A DNA stretch of 64,000 nt from NCBI RefSeq assembly GCF_008253865.1, contig NZ_CP042331.1:1798001-1862000 (forward strand). The letters are read 5' to 3'. Position numbers and translations under genes: made by a program. The DNA comes from Bosea sp. F3-2 (GTDB lineage: Bacteria > Pseudomonadota > Alphaproteobacteria > Rhizobiales > Beijerinckiaceae). Numbering within the stretch: the stretch's first letter is position 1; each line of letters opens with the position of its first letter. A model generated the notes under the pieces. It was given only the letters and a program-made list of their open reading frames with translations, was not told the origin of the DNA and searched no databases. Positions 15,581 through 23,970 of this stretch are shown here, piece after piece.

Positions 15581-17134
15581 ATGGGGACTTTCGATGTCCG
15601 CGATATGATGAAGGCGGACGCGGCCGCCTCGGCAACGCCGACGATGTTCGGCGGGGCGGAAGCCGGCCAGACGCGGCGCTTCCATCCCCTCGCCGAGCGC
15701 ATCGCCGCCATCCCCGTCAAGCCGACGCTGTCGCCCGTGATGATCGAAGGAGTTGCTCGGCTGATCGATGCGCTCGCCGTGATCGGAACGGGTGCCGTGA
15801 TTTACTGGCTCTACGTCGCGGGCAAGGACGAATACGTCCTGCCCTATCAAATCGCGATCCCGACGCTGGCCGTTGCAGCTCTTGGCACCTTCCAGGCGTT
15901 GCAGCTCTATCCGATCGGCGCGCTGCGCAACTTGATCGCCAGCGCCGTCCGCCTCCTGACCGGCTGGACGATATTGTTCCTCGTCACGATGGCGGTCTTC
16001 TTCGTCCTCAAGATCAGCGACCAAGTCTCCCGCGGTTGGCTGATCGGGTTCTACTTCGCGGGCGCCGGGGCGCTCCTGGGCGGCCGGATCGTCGTGATGC
16101 TCGGCGTGCGTCATCTGACCCGCAACGGCCGGCTGGAGCGGCGCACGGCGATCGTCGGCGGCGGCGAGGCCGGCGAGGCGCTGATCCGCGCCCTGGAAAG
16201 CCAGAAGGACACGGGCCTGCGCATCTGCGGCGTCTTCGACGACCGCAATGACGAACGCTCGCCCGATCTCGTTGCCGGCTATCCCAAGCTCGGCACGATC
16301 GACGACCTTGTCGAATTCGCACGCCGAACCAAGCTCGATCTGGTGATCTTCACGTTGCCGATCTCGGCCGAGGCGCGGCTCCTGACTATGCTGCGCAAGC
16401 TTTGGGTACTGCCGATCGACATCCGCCTGTCGGCGCATCTTTCCAAGCTCCGGCTGCGGCCGCGCTCCTACTCCTATTTCGGCACCGTTCCCGTGCTCGA
16501 CGTCTTCGACCGGCCGATCGCCGACTGGGACATCGTCGTCAAATGGATATTCGACAAAATCGTCGGCACGTTGGCGCTGATCGCGCTCTCGCCGGTGATG
16601 CTGGCGACAGCTGTCGCCGTCAAGCTCGACTCCAAGGGGCCGGTGTTCTTCCGCCAGAAGCGCTACGGCTTCAACAACGAGACGGTCGAGGTCTTCAAAT
16701 TCCGCTCGCTCTACCATGACAAGAGCGACTACGCGGCAGCCAAGCAGGTGACCAAGGACGATCCGCGCGTGACTCGCGTCGGACGCTTCATCCGCAAGAC
16801 CTCGATCGACGAGCTGCCGCAACTGCTGAACGTGGTCTTCAGCGGCAACCTGTCTCTGGTCGGCCCGCGCCCGCACGCCATCCATGCCTCGACGTCCAAC
16901 CGCGCCTATGAGCAGGTCGTGGACGGCTACTTCGCCCGCCACAAGGTGAAACCCGGCATCACCGGCTGGGCTCAGATCAATGGCTGGCGCGGCGAGACGG
17001 ACACGGATGAGAAGATCCAGCGGCGTGTCGAGCACGATCTCTACTACATCGAGAACTGGTCGGTGCTGCTCGACCTCTACATCCTGTTCAAGACGCCATT
17101 CTCGCTGCTGACCAAAAACGAGAACGCGTATTGA
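15581..17134 (+). CDS. undecaprenyl-phosphate sugar phosphotransferase (WcaJ/ExoY type)
   Basis: 517 residues from ATG 15581; the TTG at 15572 is too close to GAGG. There are four N-terminal membrane helices (about 60-185) and a CoA-binding-like domain with 'RRTAIVGGGEAGEALIRAL'. A fifth helix ('IVGTLALIALSPVMLATAVA') leads into the catalytic bacterial sugar transferase domain, with 'KFRSLYHD', 'IRKTSIDELPQLLNV', 'LSLVGPRPHA' and 'KPGITGWAQINGWRG'. It transfers a hexose-1-phosphate, usually glucose or galactose, to undecaprenyl phosphate to start each repeat unit. The next gene overlaps its stop, so the two form an operon. Confidence 0.92.
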   Translation: MGTFDVRDMMKADAAASATPTMFGGAEAGQTRRFHPLAERIAAIPVKPTLSPVMIEGVARLIDALAVIGTGAVIYWLYVAGKDEYVLPYQIAIPTLAVAALGTFQALQLYPIGALRNLIASAVRLLTGWTILFLVTMAVFFVLKISDQVSRGWLIGFYFAGAGALLGGRIVVMLGVRHLTRNGRLERRTAIVGGGEAGEALIRALESQKDTGLRICGVFDDRNDERSPDLVAGYPKLGTIDDLVEFARRTKLDLVIFTLPISAEARLLTMLRKLWVLPIDIRLSAHLSKLRLRPRSYSYFGTVPVLDVFDRPIADWDIVVKWIFDKIVGTLALIALSPVMLATAVAVKLDSKGPVFFRQKRYGFNNETVEVFKFRSLYHDKSDYAAAKQVTKDDPRVTRVGRFIRKTSIDELPQLLNVVFSGNLSLVGPRPHAIHASTSNRAYEQVVDGYFARHKVKPGITGWAQINGWRGETDTDEKIQRRVEHDLYYIENWSVLLDLYILFKTPFSLLTKNENAY

Positions 17135-18399
17135 GCACCTTCGCGGAGCACCCGTCGCATCAGGCGCCGGGCCCCCGGCTCGCGATTTCATATGCGGCGA
17201 TCAAGCGCGGCGCGCTCTGGCTGCTCGGCGCATCGAGCGGCTTCGCACTGATCGAGCCCTCGCCCTATGAATTCGTCTTCCTGCTGACGCTCTTCGTCTT
17301 CGCCGTCACCGGCATCCGTTTCTCGCAGAAGCTGGTGCCGCTGGCCATGCTCCTGCTCCTCTACAATATCGGCGGCATCTTCTCGCTGATTCCGTGGATG
17401 GACGAGGTCGATTCCGTCCGCTTCACGGCCGTTTCCGTCTATCTGATGATCACCGGCATCTTTTTCGCCGCGATCATGGCCGACGATGCGACAGGCCGGC
17501 TGGAGACACTGCGGCAGGGCTACCTTTTCGCCGCCTGGTGCGCGGGCCTCGCTGCCATACTCGGCTATTTCGACATCGCCGGCCTCGGCAGTGTCTTCAC
17601 GCTCTACGGGCGCGCCTCCGGCACCTTCAAGGACGCAAACGTCCTGGGCCCCTTCCTCGTCCTGCCCATCCTCTATGTGCTGCATCGCGTCCTGACCGGC
17701 CAGGCCGGGCTCCTTCGCGGCCTCCTGCTCGTCAGCGTCCCGCTGTTTGCGCTCTTCCTGAGCTTCTCCCGCGGCGCCTGGGGCAATCTGGTGGCTTCGG
17801 CCCTGCTCATGGTCGGTCTGACCTTTCTGACCGCTCCCAACGCCACGCAGCGCGGCCGCATCGCCCTGCTGACACTCGTCGCGTTCATGGCGGCGGCGGC
17901 GGCGCTCGCCGTCGCACTCTCCTTCGAGAACATCCGCGACGTCTTCGAGATTCGGGCGAGTCTCGATCAGAGCTACGATCAGGGCGTGACGGGGCGCTTC
18001 GGCAACCAGCTTCGCTCGATTACGCTTCTGCTCGAAGCGCCGAACGGGTTCGGCCCCCTGCGCTTCCGCTGGCACTTCACGGAAGATCCCCACAACGTCT
18101 ACATCAACGCCTTCGCTTCCTATGGCTGGCTCGGCGGCGTGGCATGGCTGGGGTTGATGGCCGCGACCTGCTATGTCGGCTGGCGCCTCGTGTTTCAGCG
18201 CCGGCCGTGGCAGCAGCATGCGGTCGTGCTGTGGTCGGTCTTGTTCGTGACGATCCTGCAAGGCCTTCAGATCGACACCGATCACTGGCGGCATCTTTAC
18301 CTGCTGCTCGGCCTGGTCTGGGGTCTGGCGGTCTTGCCGAAGCCGGCCTCACGCACAGAACACGCCGCGCGTTTCGAGACCGGTCACGATCAGGGATAG
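17131..18399 (+). CDS. O-antigen ligase / Wzy-like polymerase
   Basis: 422 residues reading from TTG 17131, which overlaps the preceding stop (TTGA), so translation is probably coupled. About 11-12 hydrophobic helices fill the protein. The larger periplasmic loop holds 'LLLEAPNGFGPLRFRWHFTE' and 'DPHNVYINAFASYGWLGG', the PHNxxL-type motif of Wzy_C / O-antigen ligase proteins. In this locus it most likely polymerises the exopolysaccharide repeat unit in the inner membrane. 'RASGTFKDANVLGPFLVLPI' is also typical. Polymerase versus ligase cannot be separated by sequence alone. Confidence 0.87.
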   Translation: MSTFAEHPSHQAPGPRLAISYAAIKRGALWLLGASSGFALIEPSPYEFVFLLTLFVFAVTGIRFSQKLVPLAMLLLLYNIGGIFSLIPWMDEVDSVRFTAVSVYLMITGIFFAAIMADDATGRLETLRQGYLFAAWCAGLAAILGYFDIAGLGSVFTLYGRASGTFKDANVLGPFLVLPILYVLHRVLTGQAGLLRGLLLVSVPLFALFLSFSRGAWGNLVASALLMVGLTFLTAPNATQRGRIALLTLVAFMAAAAALAVALSFENIRDVFEIRASLDQSYDQGVTGRFGNQLRSITLLLEAPNGFGPLRFRWHFTEDPHNVYINAFASYGWLGGVAWLGLMAATCYVGWRLVFQRRPWQQHAVVLWSVLFVTILQGLQIDTDHWRHLYLLLGLVWGLAVLPKPASRTEHAARFETGHDQG

Positions 18400-18453
18400 C
18401 GCCCGATCGCCCTGCCGGCGCTGGCATGGGCCCAAGCTGCAAGGCCAGCCGCT

Positions 18454-18557
18454 TAGAGCATTTTCGAGCGAAGTGGCCACCGGTTCGCGTGAAGAAAATG
18501 CGATAAAACGAAGACATTGAGCTTTTCCGCGCTTCGGAGAAACGCGGAAATGCTCTA
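18454..18557. repeat. intergenic repeat (TAGAGCATTTTCGAGCGAAG type)
   Basis: The element starts TAGAGCATTTTC at 18454 and ends GAAATGCTCTA at 18557. Inside are 'CGAGCGAAGTGG.CACCGGTTCGCGTGAAGAAAA' and a terminal hairpin (TTTCCGCG, CTTCGGAGAAA, CGCGGAAA). I recognise this motif as a repeat widespread in Rhizobiales intergenic DNA. A related copy lies at 63166-63219. It slightly overlaps the end of the small zinc-ribbon gene. Confidence 0.8.
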
Positions 18558-18839
18558 AACTCCGGTTGCGCCGCATCCGATCGGATCCGCCACGATAACG
18601 CGACTCATCTTACGCGCCTGCTCCGCCCGCAGAGCCTGATCGATGTGGCGGCGATACTCTGCCCAGGAGCCGACCCTGCGACCGCAATTGGCACATGAAA
18701 CGATGCTGGCGTCGGTCAGAGCCTGGGGAATCGACACTCCCGGCGAACCGCAATCCTCGCAATGGAACCAGTCCTGCCTCAACACGACCTCGTCTGCATT
18801 CACTCTCGCGCGGCGACAGGGCGTCAACCGCGGCCGCAT
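18555..18839 (-). CDS. small putative zinc-ribbon protein
   Basis: 94 residues from ATG 18839, with alternatives at a GTG further in. Two CxxC pairs, 'FHCEDCGSP' and 'VSCANCGRRVGSW', are spaced about 20 residues apart as in a zinc ribbon. The C-terminal part 'WAEYRRHIDQALRAEQARKM' is helical. Not recognised as a named family. Its stop lies within the end of the repeat at 18454-18557, so part of the C terminus may derive from the repeat. Coding status is moderately supported by the clean cysteine pattern. Confidence 0.5.
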   Translation of the reverse strand: MRPRLTPCRRARVNADEVVLRQDWFHCEDCGSPGVSIPQALTDASIVSCANCGRRVGSWAEYRRHIDQALRAEQARKMSRVIVADPIGCGATGV

Positions 18840-18905
18840 CAAAGGCGACGGCGGATGACTGATTGCTGAACGACTACTTCGCTGGAAAGAGAACCAGAGA
18901 CAGGC

Positions 18906-19097
18906 CTATTCGAAGGACCGCGACGGCCCATCGCCTCCGGAAGTCGCCTTGAGATGCTGGACATTGTCGTTGGAAAAGACCAGCCGAAGCTTGGGGCGCT
19001 CGGTCTCCTGAGGCCGAGATGCGTCTTTCCTGCTGGCGGCTGCACGGCGAATCTGGGCACGCCGTACGATCAGCGACATCTGATGTCTACGTTTCAT
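18906..19097 (-). CDS. small hypothetical protein
   Basis: 63 residues from ATG 19097 (MKRRHQMSLIVRRAQIRR), strongly basic at the N terminus. The segment 'KLRLVFSNDNVQHL' resembles short rhizobial hypotheticals that end in a VFSNDN-type motif. No domain, no membrane segment. GGA precedes the start at about 10 bases. It is isolated between the zinc-ribbon gene and tRNA-Pro. Weak call; it could be non-coding. Confidence 0.3.
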   Translation of the reverse strand: MKRRHQMSLIVRRAQIRRAAASRKDASRPQETERPKLRLVFSNDNVQHLKATSGGDGPSRSFE

Positions 19098-19288
19098 AGA
19101 TATTATTTCCAGCGCCGCACCGTGATGGTTGCAGCAGGACGACGCGGTCCGCACCCCCCATTTGGGGGAGGCCATCCATATTTATTCGGCTGCAAAACGA
19201 GGCTGAGCGCCTTCCCGCAAAAAGTGCGAGCCAGATCGCAGCGAAGCGCATTGCATCTGCCGCGGCCCGCCACTATAAGCCGAGCCGT

Positions 19289-19366
19289 CGGAGCGTAGCG
19301 CAGCCCGGTTAGCGCACTTGTCTGGGGGACAAGGGGTCGGAGGTTCAAATCCTCTCGCTCCGACCA
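19289..19366 (+). tRNA. tRNA-Pro (anticodon GGG)
   Basis: 78 nt including an encoded CCA. The acceptor stem CGGAGCG pairs with CGCTCCG. The D-arm is GCGC-AGCCCGGTTA-GCGC, the anticodon stem CTTGT/ACAAG encloses the loop CTGGGGG with anticodon GGG, and the T-arm is GGAGG-TTCAAAT-CCTCT. All conserved positions fit a proline tRNA. It is flanked by the small hypothetical gene and bamE. Confidence 0.97.
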
Positions 19367-19524
19367 TAAAATCCCCGATTTTCAGTAGCTTACAAGCCGC
19401 CAGCCATTCTGGGCAGCGACCGGAGCGGCGTTGATGCAGGCGGAACTATTCGCTTCACAGCGAATGGCGCTCCACGCCAGACCGGAATCGGTCCTCCTCA
19501 GAATCAAGCGTTCCGGCCAAATGA

Positions 19525-19556
19525 AAAACCCCGCAGCCGAGGCCACGGGGTTTTTC
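19525..19556 (-). terminator. Rho-independent terminator of bamE
   Basis: AAAAACCCCGCAGCCGAGGC continues into CACGGGGTTTTT. Read on the minus strand it is a CCCCGTGGC.../GGGG hairpin followed by five T, 23 bases after the bamE stop codon. The symmetric A and T runs mean it could also stop transcription coming rightward from tRNA-Pro. Confidence 0.85.
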
Positions 19557-19579
19557 GTGTTTCGAAGCGAGGGCCGAAC

Positions 19580-20074
19580 TCAGCTGCCGAGCGGGTTGAA
19601 CTTGGTCACGCCGCGGAAGAGGTTGCGCAGGAAGCTCTGCTCCTCGCCACCAGTCGCGGTCGTGCGGCTGATGAAGTCGAAGATCACGCCGTCCTGCAGG
19701 CCGTAGTGAGCGATGCGCTCCACCTTGAAGCCCTTGTTGAAATAGATCACCAGCACCCGTTGGTCGATGACCTGCGGATCCTGGAACTGGAAGCGACGCC
19801 GCATCGTCTGGCTGATGTAGTAGAAGGTGCGGTTGCCGACGGTCGAGGTCGTCGAGGGCGTGCCGAGGATCTGCAGCACCGACTGGACGTCCATGCCCGG
19901 CTTGACCTGCGCGACCAGCCCGTCATCCATCACGAAGCCGCGGGTAAAGGTATCGTTCAGGCCGGTCGAAGTGGGCAGCACGAAGCCGCCTGCATCCGGC
20001 CCGCAGCCGGCAAGCAAAAGGGAAGAGGTCGCGAGGGCTCCGAGCAGAGCCGTGCGGCGGGTAATGTGGGTCAT
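19580..20074 (-). CDS. bamE: outer membrane assembly lipoprotein BamE (SmpA/OmlA)
   Basis: 164 residues from ATG 20074. Signal peptide II with lipobox 'LLLAGC' at residues 20-25 and a twin-Arg-like start 'ITRRTALLG'. The SmpA/OmlA domain has 'VKPGMDVQSVLQILGTPSTT', 'TFYYISQTMRRR' and 'QRVLVIYFNKGFKVERIAHY'. BamE is a peripheral lipoprotein of the BAM complex that inserts outer-membrane beta-barrels. The longer upstream reading frame overlaps the divergent chaperone gene and is rejected. The neighbourhood is the usual alphaproteobacterial one. Confidence 0.93.
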   Translation of the reverse strand: MTHITRRTALLGALATSSLLLAGCGPDAGGFVLPTSTGLNDTFTRGFVMDDGLVAQVKPGMDVQSVLQILGTPSTTSTVGNRTFYYISQTMRRRFQFQDPQVIDQRVLVIYFNKGFKVERIAHYGLQDGVIFDFISRTTATGGEEQSFLRNLFRGVTKFNPLGS

Positions 20075-20209
20075 GCGGGCACGATCCAAGGCAGCACGGC
20101 TCAGGAAAACCCCAAGCCGCTTGTCAAAAGGGTGAGGGTTGGCGTAACGCCCGAGGATGGCTTTGGCAAGGCAAGGACGCCCGCATGATTGGCGGGCGGA
20201 GGCAAACGG

Positions 20210-20755
20210 GTGATTTTCGGGTTGTTTGGCAAGCGCGCCCAGCGGCGTGCCCCTGTGGATGCGCTGTTCGGGCGCGTCGCCGAAGCGTCGCGCCAGCCCG
20301 GCCTCTATCTGGCAGGCGGCATTCCCGACAGCTTCGAGGGCCGTTTCGAATCGCTTGCCCTGCTTGTCCTGCTGGTGCTGCGGCGCCTGCGCGAGCTGCC
20401 GCCCCCGGCCTCCGAGCTGGCGCAGGAATTGGTCGATGCCTGCTTTGCCTATCTCGAACTGGGTTTCCGCAATGGCGGCGTCAGCGACATCGCCGTGCCC
20501 AAGCGCATGAAGAAGATCGGCCGGATGTTCTATGGCCGCGTCCAGGCTTATGAGGCGGCCCTGGCCGCGCCTGGGGGCGATGCCCTCGCCGAAGTGTTGC
20601 AGCGCAATGCCTGCTCGCCGGAGGGCGCCCCTTACCTCGCCGCCTATGTCCGCGAGGCGCAGGCAGCCCTCGCAAGCTGCGATCTCGCCACGATTCTCGA
20701 GCGCGAGAGCCTGTTTCCAGCCTTTTCCCACGAGGAGGCTTCCCATGACATCTGA
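20210..20755 (+). CDS. ubiquinol-cytochrome c chaperone family protein
   Basis: 181 residues from GTG 20210, with GGAGG seven bases ahead; an upstream TTG at 20189 lacks a ribosome site. The sequence opens MIFGLFGKRAQ, and 'FESLALLVLLVLRRL', 'CFAYLELGFRNGGVSDIAV' and 'RMKKIGRMFYGRVQAYEAAL' match the CBP3/UQCC1-like domain, which helps cytochrome bc1 assembly in mitochondria and is common in alphaproteobacteria. Its stop overlaps the DUF177 start by 11 bases, so the two are cotranslated. Confidence 0.88.
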   Translation: MIFGLFGKRAQRRAPVDALFGRVAEASRQPGLYLAGGIPDSFEGRFESLALLVLLVLRRLRELPPPASELAQELVDACFAYLELGFRNGGVSDIAVPKRMKKIGRMFYGRVQAYEAALAAPGGDALAEVLQRNACSPEGAPYLAAYVREAQAALASCDLATILERESLFPAFSHEEASHDI

Positions 20756-21302
20756 GCGCGCCCCGGCAGCTCCGCTGACTCATCCGATCCGTGTCGAGGT
20801 CATCCGCCAGCGCGGCACCGAGGTCACGGTCCGTGCCGAATCGCAGCAGTTCGCCGCGATCGCACGGCTGCTCGGCCTTGCCTCGCTCGAATCCCTCGAG
20901 GCACGCTACCTGCTCTCGCGCAATGGCGACCGGGTGAAGCTCGAAGGCCGAATCGCGGCGCGGCTGCATCAGACCTGCGTCGTCACGCTCGATCCCTTTC
21001 CAGTCCAGCTCAATGTGCCGGTGAAGCTCGATTTTGCGCCCGAGACAGAAGCCGAGGCCGCCTCGCGCCGCGCGGAACGGGACGATGCCGAGATCGACAT
21101 CGAAGTCCTGCTCAACGAGGACGACCCGCCCGAGCCGATCGTCGACGGCGTCATGGATCTCGGCGGCATCACGCTGGAATTCCTGGCGCTGGCACTCGAC
21201 CCCTACCCGCGCAAGCCGGGCGTGAACTTCGAAGCGCCGGCCGGTGACGCCGGTGCGGAATCGCCTTTTGCTGCCCTTGCGAAACTGAAACGCAGTGACT
21301 GA
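20745..21302 (+). CDS. DUF177 (YceD) family protein
   Basis: 185 residues from ATG 20745, with CGAGGAGG just upstream inside the preceding gene. 'ARLHQTCVVTLDPFPVQLNV' carries the conserved CxxTLxP segment, and 'LDLGGITLEFLALALDPYPR' matches the C-terminal DUF177 signature. YceD-family proteins are linked to 23S rRNA metabolism in E. coli and lie before rpmF-plsX in many bacteria. Here the gene precedes plsX directly, with no rpmF between. Confidence 0.88.
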   Translation: MTSERAPAAPLTHPIRVEVIRQRGTEVTVRAESQQFAAIARLLGLASLESLEARYLLSRNGDRVKLEGRIAARLHQTCVVTLDPFPVQLNVPVKLDFAPETEAEAASRRAERDDAEIDIEVLLNEDDPPEPIVDGVMDLGGITLEFLALALDPYPRKPGVNFEAPAGDAGAESPFAALAKLKRSD

Positions 21303-21416
21303 AACGTTCACCGGCCCTTGCGCGTCTTGCGGCATCCGTCCAAGTCGCTATTGTCCGGCCGGCTGTGAGCCGCCCCGGATCGAAGGTCGGCCATTTCCGG
21401 GACACGCCAGAACTCC

Positions 21417-22475
21417 ATGACAAGACCGGTTACAATCGCGCTCGATGCGATGGGCGGGGACCACGGTCCCTCCGTCGTCATTCCAGGCGCAGCCCTGATG
21501 CTGGAGCGCCGCCCGGACGCCCGCTTCGTGATTTTCGGCGACGAGAAGCAGGTGCTACCGCTGCTCGACCAGAATCCGAAGCTCAAGGCGGTGACGACGT
21601 TCCATCACACCGATGTCTCGGTGAAGATGGACGACAAGCCGAGCCAGGCTCTGCGCTACGGCCGCTACAAGTCCTCGATGTGGCGGGCGATCGACGCGAC
21701 CAAGACCGGCGAGGCTGATGTCACCGTCTCGGCCGGCAATACCGGCGCGCTGATGGCGATGTCGAAGTTCTGCCTGAAGTCGATGGCGCAGGTCGATCGG
21801 CCGGCGATCGCGGCGCTGTGGCCGACGCTGCGCGGGGAGAGCATCGTGCTCGACGTGGGTGCCACCATCGGCGCCGATGCACGCCATCTCGTCGATCTCG
21901 CGGTGATGGGTGCGGCGATGGCCCGCGTCGTCTTCGATCTCGACCGGCCCACAGTCGGCCTGCTCAATGTCGGCGTCGAGGAGATCAAGGGTGTCGAGGC
22001 GGTCAAGGAGGCCGGCCGCATCCTGCGCGAGAGCAACCTGCCGCACCTCTCCTATCACGGCTTCGTCGAGGGTGACGATCTCGGCAAGGGCACGGTCGAC
22101 GTCGTGGTCACGGAAGGCTTCACCGGCAATATCGCGCTGAAGACCGCCGAGGGCACCGCCCGCCAGATCGCCTCATATCTGCGTGCGGCGATGAACCGCT
22201 CGCTCATGGCCAAGATCGGGTATATCTTTGCGCGCGGCGCCTTTGCCGCCCTGCGGGAAAAGCTCGATCCGCGCAAATCCAACGGCGGCGTCTTTCTGGG
22301 GCTCGAAGGCATCGTCATCAAGAGCCATGGCGGGACTGACGCCATCGGCTTCGCCAGCGCCGCCGAACTCGGCTATGAGATGGCGCGAGAAGATCTGATG
22401 GCGAAGGTCCGCGAGATGGTCGCCGCAAGCACGCGCCCCGAGCTGCCCGCCGCGCAGCCGGTCGACGCCGAATAG
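21417..22475 (+). CDS. plsX: phosphate acyltransferase PlsX
   Basis: 352 residues, the usual length. N-terminal 'TIALDAMGGDHGPSVVIPGA' is the PlsX signature, followed by 'VTVSAGNTGALMAMSKFCLK' and 'VVVTEGFTGNIALKTAEGTA'. It makes acyl-phosphate from acyl-ACP for PlsY in phospholipid synthesis. fabH follows after 12 bases, making the standard plsX-fabH-ihfA-merR order of alphaproteobacteria. Whether the operon begins with the ubiquinol-cytochrome c chaperone gene or at a promoter in the 114-bp gap before plsX is not clear. Confidence 0.96.
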   Translation: MTRPVTIALDAMGGDHGPSVVIPGAALMLERRPDARFVIFGDEKQVLPLLDQNPKLKAVTTFHHTDVSVKMDDKPSQALRYGRYKSSMWRAIDATKTGEADVTVSAGNTGALMAMSKFCLKSMAQVDRPAIAALWPTLRGESIVLDVGATIGADARHLVDLAVMGAAMARVVFDLDRPTVGLLNVGVEEIKGVEAVKEAGRILRESNLPHLSYHGFVEGDDLGKGTVDVVVTEGFTGNIALKTAEGTARQIASYLRAAMNRSLMAKIGYIFARGAFAALREKLDPRKSNGGVFLGLEGIVIKSHGGTDAIGFASAAELGYEMAREDLMAKVREMVAASTRPELPAAQPVDAE

Positions 22476-22487
22476 GGAACGGTTTCC

Positions 22488-23465
22488 TTGTCCATTCTGC
22501 GCTCACAAGTCGTCGGTTGCGGCTCCTATCTGCCCGCCCGCATCGTCACCAATGCCGAGCTGGCCCAAAAGGTCGACACCAGCGACGAGTGGATCGTCCA
22601 GCGGACCGGCATCCGCCAGCGCCATGTCGCGGCCGATGACGAGCCGACCTCGGTGGTCGGCCTCAAGGCGGCGCAGGCAGCGATCTCCGATGCCGGCATC
22701 GATCCGTCCGAGATCGACCTGATCATTGTCGCGACGGCGACGCCCGACCACACCTTCCCGGCAACCGCGACGCAGATCCAGGCAGCCCTCGGCATCCATG
22801 GCGGCGCGGCCTTCGACGTGCAGGCCGTCTGCTCGGGTTTCGTCTTCGCGCTGGCGACCGCCGACAAGTTCCTGACGACGGGCGGCGCCAAGGTCGCTCT
22901 CGTGATCGGCGCCGAGACCTTCTCGCGCATCCTTGACTGGGAGGACCGCGCGACCTGCGTGCTGTTCGGCGACGGCGCCGGCGCCGTCGTGGTCAAGGCA
23001 ATGCCGGGCGAAGGAACGCTCGCCGACCGCGGCATCCTGACGACGCATATCCGCTCGGACGGGCGCTACAAGGACAAGCTCTATGTCGATGGCGGCGCGG
23101 GCTCGACCAAGACGGTCGGCTTCCTGCGCATGGAGGGCAAGGAGGTCTTCCGCCACGCCGTCACTAATCTCGCCGAGACGGTGCGGCACACCTTCGAGCA
23201 GACGGGCCTTTCCGGCGCCGACATCGACTGGTTCGTGCCGCATCAGGCCAACCGGCGCATCATCGACGCGACCGCCGACAAGCTGGGCATCAGCCACGAC
23301 CATGTCGTGGTCACCGTCGACCACCACGGCAATACCTCCGCGGCCTCGATCCCCCTGGCGCTGGCAGAGGCGCATGCCGATGGCCGCATCAAGCCAGGCC
23401 AGCTCGTCCTGATCGAAGCGATGGGCGGCGGCTTCACCTGGGGCTCGGCCTTGATCCGCTGGTGA
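22488..23465 (+). CDS. fabH: beta-ketoacyl-ACP synthase III
   Basis: 325 residues from TTG 22488, which is required because the conserved SILRSQVVGCGSYLP begins there and GGGAACGG precedes it. The catalytic triad is C115 ('AVCSGF'), H252 ('VPHQANRRI') and N282 ('DHHGNTSAAS'). FabH condenses acetyl-CoA with malonyl-ACP to start fatty-acid synthesis. It is 12 bases after plsX. Confidence 0.96.
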   Translation: MSILRSQVVGCGSYLPARIVTNAELAQKVDTSDEWIVQRTGIRQRHVAADDEPTSVVGLKAAQAAISDAGIDPSEIDLIIVATATPDHTFPATATQIQAALGIHGGAAFDVQAVCSGFVFALATADKFLTTGGAKVALVIGAETFSRILDWEDRATCVLFGDGAGAVVVKAMPGEGTLADRGILTTHIRSDGRYKDKLYVDGGAGSTKTVGFLRMEGKEVFRHAVTNLAETVRHTFEQTGLSGADIDWFVPHQANRRIIDATADKLGISHDHVVVTVDHHGNTSAASIPLALAEAHADGRIKPGQLVLIEAMGGGFTWGSALIRW

Positions 23466-23571
23466 CGTCGCGGCAACGTAATCGCGAAAACTATCACGTT
23501 TCATCGCCAGATCGGGTTGATTCAGGCCAAAGCCGGCTCAGCGAGGCCGCTTGAGGATTGACCCGCGCGGC

Positions 23572-23590
23572 GCGGACGCCTAGCGTCCGC
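23572..23590. promoter_or_regulatory. hairpin in the fabH-ihfA gap
   Basis: GCGGACG (23572-23578) and CGTCCGC (23584-23590) form a perfect 7-bp stem with loop CCTAG. It sits in the 190-bp gap between fabH and ihfA and is preceded by a TTGACC that could serve as a -35 element for a separate ihfA promoter. Function unproven. Confidence 0.3.
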
Positions 23591-23655
23591 CCTCCGTAAT
23601 GGCGAAAGGCCGGCGCTCACCCGCCGATGCCTGCGATACGCCTTGGAGGATATGA

Positions 23656-23970
23656 ATGGCGGGGCAAACGGTCACTCGCGCGGATCTGTGCGAGGCTGTC
23701 TACCAAAAGATCGGCCTGTCGCGGACGGAGTCGTCGAAGCTCGTCGAAGCCGTGCTCGACGAGATCTGCGATGCAGTCGCACGCGGCGAAAATGTGAAGC
23801 TGTCCTCGTTCGGCTCCTTCGTCGTGCGAGACAAAGGCGAGCGAATCGGGCGTAATCCGAAAACGGGCGTTGAAGTACCGATCGAGCCGCGTCGGGTGAT
23901 GGTGTTCAAGCCCTCGAACGTGATGAAGGCCCGCATCAACGGGCAGAGTGGTGAGGGTGAGACTGAGTGA
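23656..23970 (+). CDS. ihfA: integration host factor subunit alpha
   Basis: 104 residues from ATG 23656 with TTGGAGG ahead. HU/IHF fold: 'SSFGSFVVRDKGERIGRNPK' holds the conserved arm, and 'TGVEVPIEPRRVMVFKPSNV' is the beta arm with Pro for DNA intercalation. It pairs with IhfB (elsewhere in the genome) to bend DNA. The next gene starts four bases before its stop. Confidence 0.95.
   Translation: MAGQTVTRADLCEAVYQKIGLSRTESSKLVEAVLDEICDAVARGENVKLSSFGSFVVRDKGERIGRNPKTGVEVPIEPRRVMVFKPSNVMKARINGQSGEGETE

Noticed and set aside
19103..19367. Short minus-strand frames over the tRNA-Pro gene
   Set aside because: They are antisense to a clear tRNA and share its stem sequences.
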